This document shows, one piece after another, positions 35,904 through 43,629 of a stretch of 64,000 bases of DNA. The notes under the pieces were generated by a model. The model did not search any database. It was not told the origin of the DNA and saw nothing but the letters and a program-made list of their open reading frames with translations. The position numbers and the translations under genes were made by a program. The DNA is taken from contig CAJTVN010000020.1 of the NCBI GenBank assembly GCA_910579685.1, positions 1 through 64,000 on the forward strand, read 5' to 3'. Position 1 is the stretch's first letter. Each line of letters starts with the position of its first letter. The DNA is from an uncultured Lachnospiraceae bacterium (GTDB lineage Bacteria; Bacillota; Clostridia; Lachnospirales; Lachnospiraceae).

Positions 35904-36074
35904 TTATTCCTCGGAAATAGCACCGGTAGGACATGCGCCTGCGCAGGAACCGCAGCTGATGCAGGTATTGGGATCGATCTCAAACTTGCCGTCTCCCTCG
36001 GAAATAGCGCCTACGGGACACTGGCCGGCACAAGCGCCGCAAGAAACACAAACATCACTGATTACAAAAGCCAT
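35904..36074 (-). CDS. 2[4Fe-4S] ferredoxin
   Basis: A 56-residue protein with two CxxCxxCxxxCP clusters: C9, C12, C15, C19 and C38, C41, C44, C48. The two halves end in the same GAISE sequence, showing the internal duplication of clostridial ferredoxins. It carries low-potential electrons, for example from pyruvate:ferredoxin oxidoreductase. AAGGAGGATTC precedes the ATG. It stands alone on the minus strand. Confidence 0.95.
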   Translation of the reverse strand: MAFVISDVCVSCGACAGQCPVGAISEGDGKFEIDPNTCISCGSCAGACPTGAISEE

Positions 36075-36212
36075 AATAGAATCCTCCTTAAAAATATATC
36101 AATAGCCTGATTGATATTTTGTTATCAATATCTCTAATTATTTTAATATAAATAAGCGGCAAATACAAGTACAAAAACTGCAGGAATACAAAAACTTTAC
36201 GATCCGGAAGAG

Positions 36213-36977
36213 CTAGTTTTCGCCCGCACCGGCTTTTTCACGTCGTTTGCGGATCCCCTCCAGAATCACCTGTTTTTTCTCGACCACCTTGTTCTTGTCC
36301 ATGGCGGGAACTCCGGCAAGTTTGTAGGTCATGCCAAGCTTCTTGTACTTGGTCTCTCCCATGGTGTGATAGGGGAGCACGTCCAGCGCCTTGAGGTTGG
36401 AAAACTGACCGATAAAATAGCCAAGGTCAAACAGATACTTATCGTCATCCGTGATCCCGGGAACTACCACGTGGCGGATCCACATATCCACGTGCCTGTC
36501 GTTCAGGTAAGCGGCAAAGGCAAGAATCCCGTCGTTGGGCTGTGAGGTGAGCTCTTTGTGCTTTTCCGGGTCAATGTGCTTGATATCCAGCATCACCAGA
36601 TCCGTAAGCTCCATCAGACGGTCAAGCTTTTTGATGAACTCCGTATTTTCGGGTTTAAAGGCAATGCCTGAGGAATCGATGCAGGTATGCACGTTTTTCT
36701 CTTTGGCGATGGTGAAGAGATCAATCAGGAAATCCACCTGCATGAGCGGCTCCCCGCCGGTCACGGTGATTCCGCCGTTTTTGTAAAAATCTTTATTCCG
36801 TTCGTACTGTTCAAAAATTTCCTCCGGCTCCATCATGGTCCCCCCGGTCATGGCCCAGGTATCCGGATTGTGACAATAGGCACAGCGCATGGGACATCCC
36901 TGCACGAACACGACGAAACGTGTGCCGGGGCCGTCCACGGTGCCGAAGCTTTCGAGTGAATGTATTCTGCCTTGCAT
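36213..36977 (-). CDS. pflA: Pyruvate formate-lyase activating enzyme
   Basis: A 254-residue radical SAM protein. The CxxxCxxC cluster is C28, C32 and C35 in GCPMRCAYCHNPDTW, and the following blocks GGEPLMQVDF, CIDSSGIA and LDIKHIDPEKH are typical of the family. It abstracts a hydrogen from the glycine of the pyruvate formate-lyase radical domain. AAGGGAGAA precedes the ATG. Its target is encoded on the same strand about 1 kb upstream (37990-40544). The two are separated by the oppositely oriented DUF2975/XRE pair and a terminator, so they are not one transcript. Confidence 0.94.
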   Translation of the reverse strand: MQGRIHSLESFGTVDGPGTRFVVFVQGCPMRCAYCHNPDTWAMTGGTMMEPEEIFEQYERNKDFYKNGGITVTGGEPLMQVDFLIDLFTIAKEKNVHTCIDSSGIAFKPENTEFIKKLDRLMELTDLVMLDIKHIDPEKHKELTSQPNDGILAFAAYLNDRHVDMWIRHVVVPGITDDDKYLFDLGYFIGQFSNLKALDVLPYHTMGETKYKKLGMTYKLAGVPAMDKNKVVEKKQVILEGIRKRREKAGAGEN

Positions 36978-37081
36978 AATTGGTTCTCCCTTCCCGTGTA
37001 TTGATAACAGGTAAATCTGCTTCTTATAGTATAGCAGAAAACAGTAAAAAAACCAATACCCACAGAAAAAATGAAATGGAT

Positions 37082-37112
37082 TAAATATTTAATGATAAAC
37101 ATTAAATATTTA
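37082..37112. promoter_or_regulatory. 13-bp perfect AT-rich inverted repeat (candidate operator)
   Basis: TAAATATTTAATG (37082-37094) and CATTAAATATTTA (37100-37112) flank a five-base centre. The repeat abuts the -35 box of the promoter below. It is a good candidate for self-regulation by the XRE protein encoded at 37722, and it lies also upstream of pflA on the other strand. Confidence 0.6.
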
Positions 37113-37141
37113 TTGACAAACATATAAAATGAGGCTAGAAT
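37113..37141 (+). promoter_or_regulatory. Consensus-like promoter of the DUF2975/XRE operon
   Basis: A perfect -35 TTGACA (37113-37118) and TAGAAT (37136-37141) with a 17-base spacer. The start codon of the DUF2975 gene is 22 bases downstream, preceded by AAAGGAGAAG. Confidence 0.7.
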
Positions 37142-37163
37142 GAAATGAGAAAGGAGAAGAAAA

Positions 37164-37703
37164 ATGAGTGGAGAGAACGCAAAGATTGAAAAAATCAAAA
37201 AGAGCAGCCGGATAGCCTTTATCGTGACGAATATCACAAAGATTGTGGCCATCGTGGGAGCTGTCGCATGCATACTGGGGGGCGGCGCAATTTATAAATT
37301 CAGGGACCTGATCAACGAGGTTCTGGCGTCGGAGATCACGAATGAAGCCATCCGGGAGAAGGATGTGAGGAGCCTGGAACGGTTTGTGGGAATCACGGTG
37401 GCAGAGAGCGGGCAGGCGGCCCAGGCGCTGGCCTGGGAGGTCATCACCGGAAGCGTTATCCTGATCTGCATGGCGGTGGTGCTTCACTTTGTGGCGAAAA
37501 TCTTTAAAGACATTCAGGAGAGCTATACGCCCTTTCAGCCCGGGATCATCCGGAATCTGAAAATACCGCTGGTGCTGATCACGGTTATGGAGCTGAAATC
37601 CAGCCTTTTAATCGGACTTCTTATCGGCCTTACGTCCTGGTGCGTGGTGAGTATTTTTGAGTATGGCTGCGAGCTGCAGAGGCAGTCGGATGAAACACTG
37701 TGA
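37164..37703 (+). CDS. DUF2975-type membrane protein
   Basis: A 179-residue membrane protein. Four hydrophobic segments are visible: about 26-46, 92-112, a weaker one at 128-146 and 150-168. A soluble loop of about 45 residues separates the first two. Size, pattern and the small XRE gene directly behind it match DUF2975 proteins, whose function is unknown. The N-terminus is charged (KIEKIKKSSR). Confidence 0.75.
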   Translation: MSGENAKIEKIKKSSRIAFIVTNITKIVAIVGAVACILGGGAIYKFRDLINEVLASEITNEAIREKDVRSLERFVGITVAESGQAAQALAWEVITGSVILICMAVVLHFVAKIFKDIQESYTPFQPGIIRNLKIPLVLITVMELKSSLLIGLLIGLTSWCVVSIFEYGCELQRQSDETL

Positions 37704-37721
37704 GGATGGGAGGTGACGGGA

Positions 37722-37937
37722 ATGGCGATTATTTTGAGACTGGACAGAGTGATGGCGGATCGGAAGATTTCCCTGAACGAGCTGGCGGAAAAGGTGGGGA
37801 TAGCCAACGTGAACCTTTCCAATATCAAGACGGGCAAGATCAGCGCCATCCGGTTCTCAACCCTGAATGCGATCTGCGACGTGCTGGACTGCCAGCCGGG
37901 AGATATTCTGGAATTTCGCAGGGATGAACAGAGATAA
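37722..37937 (+). CDS. Small XRE-family regulator (YozG-like)
   Basis: A 71-residue protein that is almost only a helix-turn-helix: LNELAEKVGIANVNLSNIKT, then FSTLNAICDVLDCQPGDIL. This form is found next to DUF2975 genes. The ATG at 37722 follows GGGAGGTG at seven bases. A GTG nine bases earlier would remove that spacing. Likely autoregulator through the inverted repeat at 37082-37112, which is inference. Confidence 0.88.
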   Translation: MAIILRLDRVMADRKISLNELAEKVGIANVNLSNIKTGKISAIRFSTLNAICDVLDCQPGDILEFRRDEQR

Positions 37938-37948
37938 GAGAGAAAAAT

Positions 37949-37978
37949 AAGCCCCGGCCAATGATTTGGCCGGGGCTT
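37949..37978. terminator. Bidirectional terminator
   Basis: A perfect 13-bp stem, AAGCCCCGGCCAA and TTGGCCGGGGCTT, with a TGAT loop. It lies between two convergent genes (XRE on plus, glycyl-radical protein on minus) and can serve both. Confidence 0.8.
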
Positions 37979-37989
37979 AAAAGCGTTAA

Positions 37990-38229
37990 TTAGATAGCCT
38001 CGTGGAAGGTACGGGAAATAACGTCAGCCTGCTGCTCGGGTGTCAACTTGATGAAGTTAACAGCGTATCCGGAAACACGGATAGTGAGCTGAGGATAATT
38101 CTCGGGATGCTTCTGAGCATCTAATAAGGTGTCTCTGTTTAACACGTTAACGTTAAGGTGATGTCCGCCTTTGGTTGCGTAACCGTCTAACAATGATACT
38201 AAGTTATCTACCTGTGTAGAATTTGACAT
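37990..38229 (-). CDS. Stand-alone glycyl-radical domain of pyruvate formate-lyase
   Basis: A 79-residue protein equal to the C-terminal radical domain of pyruvate formate-lyase. The radical site is G54 in RVSGYAVNF, preceded by GGHHLNVNVLNRDTLLDA and YPQLTI. It resembles E. coli GrcA (YfiD), which replaces a damaged radical domain. Here, however, the catalytic chain at 38505-40544 has no radical domain of its own, so this protein is probably an essential subunit, not a spare part. AGGAGGT precedes the ATG. It is the last gene of a three-gene operon. Confidence 0.9.
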   Translation of the reverse strand: MSNSTQVDNLVSLLDGYATKGGHHLNVNVLNRDTLLDAQKHPENYPQLTIRVSGYAVNFIKLTPEQQADVISRTFHEAI

Positions 38230-38249
38230 GATAATCTTTACCTCCTGTA

Positions 38250-38453
38250 TTAATGAAAATCATCCAACCCATCCTCCAGGGTGGGAACGCTGCACGCAAG
38301 GGGTGTCCTGGAGCAATCCGTGCATCCCATGGTCTGAACATTTTTGGATTCCTCGCCCTCGGCGTCGCAGTCCACGTTTACGTGTCCCACACCCATTGCC
38401 ATGCCGGAATCCAGCATCTTTACAAGATCGTCAACCATATTTTTCTCGTCCAT
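38250..38453 (-). CDS. 67-residue Cys-rich relative of the glycyl-radical domain
   Basis: A small protein with a good ribosome binding site (GGGAGGT). Its first 28 residues align with the start of the radical-domain protein encoded next to it: MVDDLVKMLDSG against QVDNLVSLLDGY, and GHVNVDC against HHLNVNV. The glycine-radical half is replaced by a tail with four cysteines (C29, C44, C47, C54, in GCTDCS and ACSVPTLEDGLDDF). It lies 51 bases after the catalytic chain and 20 before the radical protein. No function is known to me. It could bind the same dock on the catalytic chain and protect, regulate or deliver iron-sulfur or thiol chemistry. Confidence 0.85.
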   Translation of the reverse strand: MDEKNMVDDLVKMLDSGMAMGVGHVNVDCDAEGEESKNVQTMGCTDCSRTPLACSVPTLEDGLDDFH

Positions 38454-38504
38454 TACGTTACCTCCCTGAATTATGAGTTTTTATATTTTGACAGTTATAT
38501 TTGC

Positions 38505-40544
38505 TTATTTGCTCAGATCTAACTCGATATCGCCTGCGAATACGGCATCTTCCTTGCCCAGAGCTCCGGGGATGATGGTGAAGGTATTGGAAATACCATC
38601 CTGTGCATCCTTGAAAGGAAGCTTGGATACGGAGGACAGAGATGCTACTGCACCATGAGTGTCGCGTCCATGCATCGGGTTTGCACCGGGAGCAAAAGGC
38701 TGTCCCTTCTTACGTCCGTCAGGTGTATTGCCTGTAGCCTTACCATAGGTCACATTGGACGTGATGGTGAGGATGGATGTGGTGGGAACGCCTTCCCTGT
38801 AGGTGTGATGTCTTCTGATAGCTGTCATGAATCTGTGAACCACTTCCTGTGCGATGCTGTCAACACGGTCGTCGTCGTTGCCGTATTTCGGGAAGTCGCC
38901 TGTTGTCTTGAAGTCCACGATAACGCCGTCTTCATCCCTGATTACTTCAACCTTTGCATACTTGATTGCGGACAGGGAGTCAGCCACGATGGACAGACCA
39001 GCCACACCTGTTGCGAAATAACGCTTAACGTCTCTGTCATGAAGAGCCATCTCCGCTCTCTCATAGCAGTATTTATCATGCATGTAGTGGATAATATTCA
39101 GAGTGTTTACATACACATCCGCCTGCCACTCCAGCATATCCATGAATTTGCTCCAAACATCATCATAGTCGAGAACATCGCCTTCAACCGGACGATACTT
39201 GGGTCCAACCTGCTTCTTGGTAACTTCGTCCACACCGCCGTTTAAAGCGTAAAGCAGACATTTTGCAACGTTTGCGCGAGCGCCGAAGAACTGCATTTCC
39301 TTACCGATTACCATGGAGGATACGCAGCATGCGATACCGTAGTCGTCGCCGTGGGTAGCTCTCATGAGATCATCGTTCTCATACTGGATGGAAGAGGTCT
39401 GGATGGACATCTTAGCGCAGTATTTCTTCCAGCTTGCAGGAAGCCTGGTGGACCAGAGAACGGTCAGGTTGGGTTCGGGGCTGGGCCCTAAGTTTGTCAG
39501 GGTGTGCAGATAACGGAAGCTCATCTTGGTTACCATGTGACGGCCGTCAACACCAACGCCTGCCAGAGATTCGGTTACCCATACAGGGTCGCCTGCGAAG
39601 ATCTGGTTGTACTCGGGAGTACGCGCGAATTTGATCAGACGCAGCTTCATGATGAAGTGGTCAACAAACTCCTGGATCTCCTGCTCGGTAAAGGTGCCTG
39701 CGGCAAGGTCTCTCTCCGCATAGCAGTCAAGGAAGGTGGAAGTACGGCCAAGGCTCATTGCCGCACCGTTCTGCTCCTTCACTGCGCACAGATATCCGAA
39801 GTAAACCGCCTGGATTGCTTCCTTTACATTGGTAGCGGGCTTGGAAATATCGCAGCCATAGGATGCAGCCATTTCCTTCATCATCTTGAGAGCCACCATC
39901 TGTTCGGAGAGCTCTTCGCGAAGGCGGATTACGTCGTCGGTCATAACGCGTCCGGTGGAATCCTTCTGCGCCTGCTTATCCTGAATCAGATAATCAATAC
40001 CATACAGAGCGACACGCCTGTAGTCGCCGATGATACGTCCGCGGCCGTAAGCGTCCGGAAGACCTGTGATGATATGTGAGGAACGGCATGCTCTCATTTC
40101 CTGATTGTATGCGTCGAAGCAGCCTGCGTTATGTGTCTTTCTGTGAGTTGAGAAGAACTCGCTGATCTCAGGGTCTACTTCGTAGCCGTTGTCGGAGCAG
40201 GCTTTCTCTGCCATTCTGATACCGCCGTAAGGCTGAAGAGAACGTTTGAAGGGCTTATCGGTCTGGAATCCAACGATCTTTTCCTTGGATTTGTCAAGAT
40301 AACCAGGTCCGTGTGACGTGATTGTGGATACTACCTTGGTATCCATATCGAGAACACCGCCTGCTTCGCGCTCTTTCTTCTGCAGATCAAGCACGATCTG
40401 CCATAAATCCTTTGTGTCCTGTGTAGCTTCGGCTAAGAAGGATTCGTCACCATCATAAGGATGGTAGTTTCTCTGAATGAAGTCGCGGACATTAACCTCA
40501 TTTTCCCATTTGCCGGGTACAAAATTGTTCCATTCTGGTCTCAT
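38505..40544 (-). CDS. pflB: Pyruvate formate-lyase catalytic chain lacking the radical domain
   Basis: A 679-residue protein that converts pyruvate and CoA into acetyl-CoA and formate. The adjacent catalytic cysteines are C406 and C407 in GIACCVSS. Other PFL blocks are VRDFIQRNY, GGVLDMDTKVVSTITSHGPGY and TSNVTYGKATGNTPDGR. Typical PFL is about 740-760 residues. This chain ends soon after DGISNTFTIIPGALGK, just where the radical domain normally begins. That domain is a separate gene (37990-38229). The ATG at 40544 follows AGGAGG at ten bases; a frame open further 5' adds residues foreign to the family. Confidence 0.93.
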   Translation of the reverse strand: MRPEWNNFVPGKWENEVNVRDFIQRNYHPYDGDESFLAEATQDTKDLWQIVLDLQKKEREAGGVLDMDTKVVSTITSHGPGYLDKSKEKIVGFQTDKPFKRSLQPYGGIRMAEKACSDNGYEVDPEISEFFSTHRKTHNAGCFDAYNQEMRACRSSHIITGLPDAYGRGRIIGDYRRVALYGIDYLIQDKQAQKDSTGRVMTDDVIRLREELSEQMVALKMMKEMAASYGCDISKPATNVKEAIQAVYFGYLCAVKEQNGAAMSLGRTSTFLDCYAERDLAAGTFTEQEIQEFVDHFIMKLRLIKFARTPEYNQIFAGDPVWVTESLAGVGVDGRHMVTKMSFRYLHTLTNLGPSPEPNLTVLWSTRLPASWKKYCAKMSIQTSSIQYENDDLMRATHGDDYGIACCVSSMVIGKEMQFFGARANVAKCLLYALNGGVDEVTKKQVGPKYRPVEGDVLDYDDVWSKFMDMLEWQADVYVNTLNIIHYMHDKYCYERAEMALHDRDVKRYFATGVAGLSIVADSLSAIKYAKVEVIRDEDGVIVDFKTTGDFPKYGNDDDRVDSIAQEVVHRFMTAIRRHHTYREGVPTTSILTITSNVTYGKATGNTPDGRKKGQPFAPGANPMHGRDTHGAVASLSSVSKLPFKDAQDGISNTFTIIPGALGKEDAVFAGDIELDLSK

Positions 40545-40730
40545 TTTGCGTAAGCCTCCTGTTATTTTATTGTATTTATCTGAGCATAAAAAACTATGCT
40601 GATACCGTACTTTCATTATATGTTACAAGCTCTTTAAAATCAAGCAAGGGAATGTATTTTTTTACAAACAAAAAGACAATTTAATGGAAAATTTAGAAAG
40701 AATCACTAAAGTGCAGATCCCGCCTTCCGT

Positions 40731-41336
40731 TTAATCGGGCATGGTCTCCTGGCTTTGGATCAGCTGCCGGATCGCATGGAACAAATAGGGCTTTAAATCG
40801 TCGATTTCGGTTGGTTCCTTGTAAAGGATCGAGCTGTAGCAGCAGGAGCTTACCAGCTCAACAATCATAAAGAGAAGCACCTCGGGATTCCGAAAGGCCC
40901 GGGGAGAGTCCTCGAATATCCGGTAGACATTGTAAAAATCAACACCGGCGCTGCTCCCGGCGGAAATCAGCTCGTTTTTGAAGATGGCCCAGCTCAGATT
41001 CTTGGATATAAAGTTGAGGAGGGATTTGTCATTCTTGAACTGCTCGATGATGTTGTCAACCACAAAGATCATCCGCTCATCCAGCCCTGTCAGGCCGGTT
41101 TCCAGAAGAGCGGCTTCCGCCACGGAAAAAATTTGGGTCGCCTTGTGGGCGATCAGCTTGTTGCGGATGTCATACTTGTCCCGGAAATAGAGGTAAAAGG
41201 TTCCCTTGGCCACGCCTGCCGCCTCCACGATATTGTTGATGGTGGTTTTGGTGATGCCCTGGGAGATAAACAGCTCAAAGGCCGTATTCAGGAGAGCCTC
41301 CCTCTTTTGCTTTTTGTTCAGATCTGATTTCTTCAT
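40731..41336 (-). CDS. TetR-family transcriptional repressor
   Basis: A 201-residue regulator. The N-terminal helix-turn-helix reads ALLNTAFELFISQGITKTT, then NIVEAAGVAKGTFYLYF, a clear TetR signature. The remainder is the variable ligand-binding and dimer domain. It is divergent from the MMPL transporter, and two TGAC-N5-GTCA palindromes lie in the shared promoter region, so it most likely represses that operon and perhaps itself. The ligand is unknown. Confidence 0.92.
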   Translation of the reverse strand: MKKSDLNKKQKREALLNTAFELFISQGITKTTINNIVEAAGVAKGTFYLYFRDKYDIRNKLIAHKATQIFSVAEAALLETGLTGLDERMIFVVDNIIEQFKNDKSLLNFISKNLSWAIFKNELISAGSSAGVDFYNVYRIFEDSPRAFRNPEVLLFMIVELVSSCCYSSILYKEPTEIDDLKPYLFHAIRQLIQSQETMPD

Positions 41337-41438
41337 ACACTGCCCGACCTTTCCGGCTTTGCCGCTACGTCTTCATTATAAGGTAAAAAGAAGAAAAGTC
41401 AAAGAAATTTCCGTTTATATTTTTTTAGAATTAATTTA

Positions 41439-41467
41439 TTGACTGATGGTCATTTTTGTGATATAAC
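41439..41467 (+). promoter_or_regulatory. Promoter of the MMPL operon
   Basis: TTGACT (41439-41444) and TATAAC (41462-41467) have a 17-base spacer. The -35 box lies inside the first TetR operator, so repressor binding would block RNA polymerase. Confidence 0.65.
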
Positions 41468-41498
41468 AATTCTTGAAAATAAAAATGACCAAAAGTCA
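41440..41498. promoter_or_regulatory. Two TetR-type operators (TGAC-N5-GTCA)
   Basis: TGACTGATGGTCA (41440-41452) and TGACCAAAAGTCA (41486-41498) are each palindromic, and their centres are 46 bases apart. Together they also form a larger inverted repeat because each is flanked by ATTTTT or AAAAAT. The first overlaps the -35 box and the second lies just downstream of the -10 box, giving a double roadblock or a DNA loop. Confidence 0.7.
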
Positions 41499-41532
41499 TA
41501 ATTTGTGTTTAAGAAAAGAATGGAGGGTCTTT

Positions 41533-43629
41533 ATGGAAAAATTTGGGAGAAAAGTGGTTGCGCTCCGAATACCGATTCTGATCCTTGGCCTGGCGCTGCT
41601 CGTCCCGTCGTTTTTCGGCTATGTGTCAACCAGGGTCAATTACGATATTCTTTCGTACCTGCCAAAAGATATCGAAACCATGGTAGGACAGGACATTCTG
41701 GTCGACGAGTTCGGCACGGGGGCCTTCTCCATGTTCGTGGTGGAGGGAATGGAACCCAAGGACGTGCAAAGACTGAAGCGTGAGATTGAGGGCGTGGAGC
41801 ATGTGGCCAAGGTGTTGTGGTACGATTCGGTGATGGATATCTCCGTTCCGATGGAGATGATGCCGGATGAGCTGTATAAGGCATTTAACAGTGGTGAAGC
41901 CACCATGATGGCGATTATTTTTGACGAGACCACATCTGCGGACGGGACCATGGAGGCAATTGAAGAGATTCGGAAGGTGGCTGATCAGAATTGTTTCCTC
42001 TCCGGGATGTCGGCGGTGGTAACGGATACGAAAAATCTTTCCGAAAAGGAGGCGCCTGTCTATGTGTGCATTGCGGTGCTGCTCTCCTGTCTGGTTTTGT
42101 CGCTTACCATGGATTCCTTCCTGATCCCCTTTCTGTTCCTGGCGAGTATCGGAATGGCAATCGTCTATAATCTGGGAAGTAATGTGTTTACGGGAGAGAT
42201 TTCCTATATCACAAAGGCGCTGAGCGCGGTCCTTCAGCTGGGGGTCACCATGGACTATTCGATTTTCCTTTGGCACAGCTACAGGGAAAAGCAGTCGCAG
42301 ACGAACGACAAGAAGGAAGCCATGGCGAAGGCCGTCGGCGAGACCATAACCTCCGTGGTGAGCAGTTCCCTGACCACGGTTGCGGGCTTTATCGCCCTGT
42401 GTTTCATGAGCTTTACCCTGGGTATGGATCTTGGCGTGGTGATGGCAAAGGGCGTGGTGATCGGAGTGATTGCCTGTATCACCATACTGCCGTCCATGAT
42501 TCTTGTGTTTGACAGAGCGCTGGAAAAAACAAGCCACAGGGCGCTGCTTCCCGATTTTAAAGGGATCGGGGATTTTGTAACAAAGCATTACCTGGTATTC
42601 GTGGCCTTGTTTGCGGTTTTGTTGCTGCCGGCTCTGTACGGGTACCGGAACGCCGCGGTTTACTACAATCTGGATGAGACCCTTCCCAGGGATCTGCCCA
42701 GTATTATGGCAAATGATAAGCTCAACGAATGCTTTGACATGAACGCTACACATATGCTTCTGCTTCCGGCGGATCTTCCGCCCAGGGACGTTAAGTATAT
42801 GACGGACGAGATGAAGAAGGTGGACGGCGTGAACTGGATCCTGGGGCTTAACACGGTAAAGGGAAGCGCCCTGCCGGATGAGATGATTCCGCAGGATCTG
42901 ACAGAAGCGCTGATGAACGACAACTGGCAGCTTTTGCTGGTGGGTTCTCAGTACAAGGTGGCGTCCCGGGATGTCAACCGGCAGTGCGAAAAGCTGAGCG
43001 GCATCTGCAAGGCCGTGGACGGCAGGGGGATGCTGGTGGGTGAAGCGCCCTGCACCAAGGATCTGATCGAGATCACGGATAAGGATTTTAACACGGTCAG
43101 CGTGGTGTCCATCGGGGTCATCTTTTTCCTTATCCTGCTGGTGTTCAAGTCGGTTGCCCTTCCCATGGTGCTGGTGTCCGTGATTGAGATGGCGATCTTC
43201 GTGAATATGGGAATCCCTTATTACACGAAGACGGCGATCCCCTTTATTGCATCCGTGGTCATCGGAACCATTCAGCTGGGAGCCACGGTAGATTACGCCA
43301 TTTTGATGACCACAAGATACCGCAGGGAGAGGTATGGGGGAACGCCGAAGAAGGAGGCGGTTTCCATTGCCTGCCAGAGCAGCGTGAAATCCATAGTGGT
43401 CAGCGCCCTTTCCTTCTTTGCGGCGACCTTTGGCGTGGGGCTTTTTTCCAATATCGATATGATCAGCTCTCTGTGCACGTTGATGGCAAGAGGGGCCCTG
43501 ATCAGTATGGTGTCAGTGATTTTCGTTCTGCCGTCCGCATTTCTGGTGTTTGACAGAATTATCATAAGAGGCGGGCAGCGGGACAAAAAGAAAGAAAACA
43601 CAGTGAGACAGGAGGCAGTGTCATTATGA
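41533..43629 (+). CDS. MMPL/RND-family membrane transporter
   Basis: A 698-residue transporter with an internal repeat. One helix lies near residues 12-30, an outer domain follows (about 35-165), and then a five-helix bundle, with QLGVTMDYSIFLWHSY as the functional helix. The second half repeats this plan, with QLGATVDYAILMTTRYR. The paired D residues in these helices are expected to couple to protons. GGAGGGTC precedes the ATG at 41533. The stop overlaps the lipoprotein start. It exports lipids or hydrophobic compounds in related systems; the substrate here is unknown. Confidence 0.9.
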   Translation: MEKFGRKVVALRIPILILGLALLVPSFFGYVSTRVNYDILSYLPKDIETMVGQDILVDEFGTGAFSMFVVEGMEPKDVQRLKREIEGVEHVAKVLWYDSVMDISVPMEMMPDELYKAFNSGEATMMAIIFDETTSADGTMEAIEEIRKVADQNCFLSGMSAVVTDTKNLSEKEAPVYVCIAVLLSCLVLSLTMDSFLIPFLFLASIGMAIVYNLGSNVFTGEISYITKALSAVLQLGVTMDYSIFLWHSYREKQSQTNDKKEAMAKAVGETITSVVSSSLTTVAGFIALCFMSFTLGMDLGVVMAKGVVIGVIACITILPSMILVFDRALEKTSHRALLPDFKGIGDFVTKHYLVFVALFAVLLLPALYGYRNAAVYYNLDETLPRDLPSIMANDKLNECFDMNATHMLLLPADLPPRDVKYMTDEMKKVDGVNWILGLNTVKGSALPDEMIPQDLTEALMNDNWQLLLVGSQYKVASRDVNRQCEKLSGICKAVDGRGMLVGEAPCTKDLIEITDKDFNTVSVVSIGVIFFLILLVFKSVALPMVLVSVIEMAIFVNMGIPYYTKTAIPFIASVVIGTIQLGATVDYAILMTTRYRRERYGGTPKKEAVSIACQSSVKSIVVSALSFFAATFGVGLFSNIDMISSLCTLMARGALISMVSVIFVLPSAFLVFDRIIIRGGQRDKKKENTVRQEAVSL

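Noticed and set aside
38655..39245. 196-residue plus-strand frame opposite pflB
   Set aside because: It is antisense to a certain pyruvate formate-lyase gene and shows no motif.
41626..42753. 375-residue minus-strand open frame
   Set aside because: It is antisense to the MMPL transporter and rich in His and Gln, as expected for a reversed membrane-protein gene.
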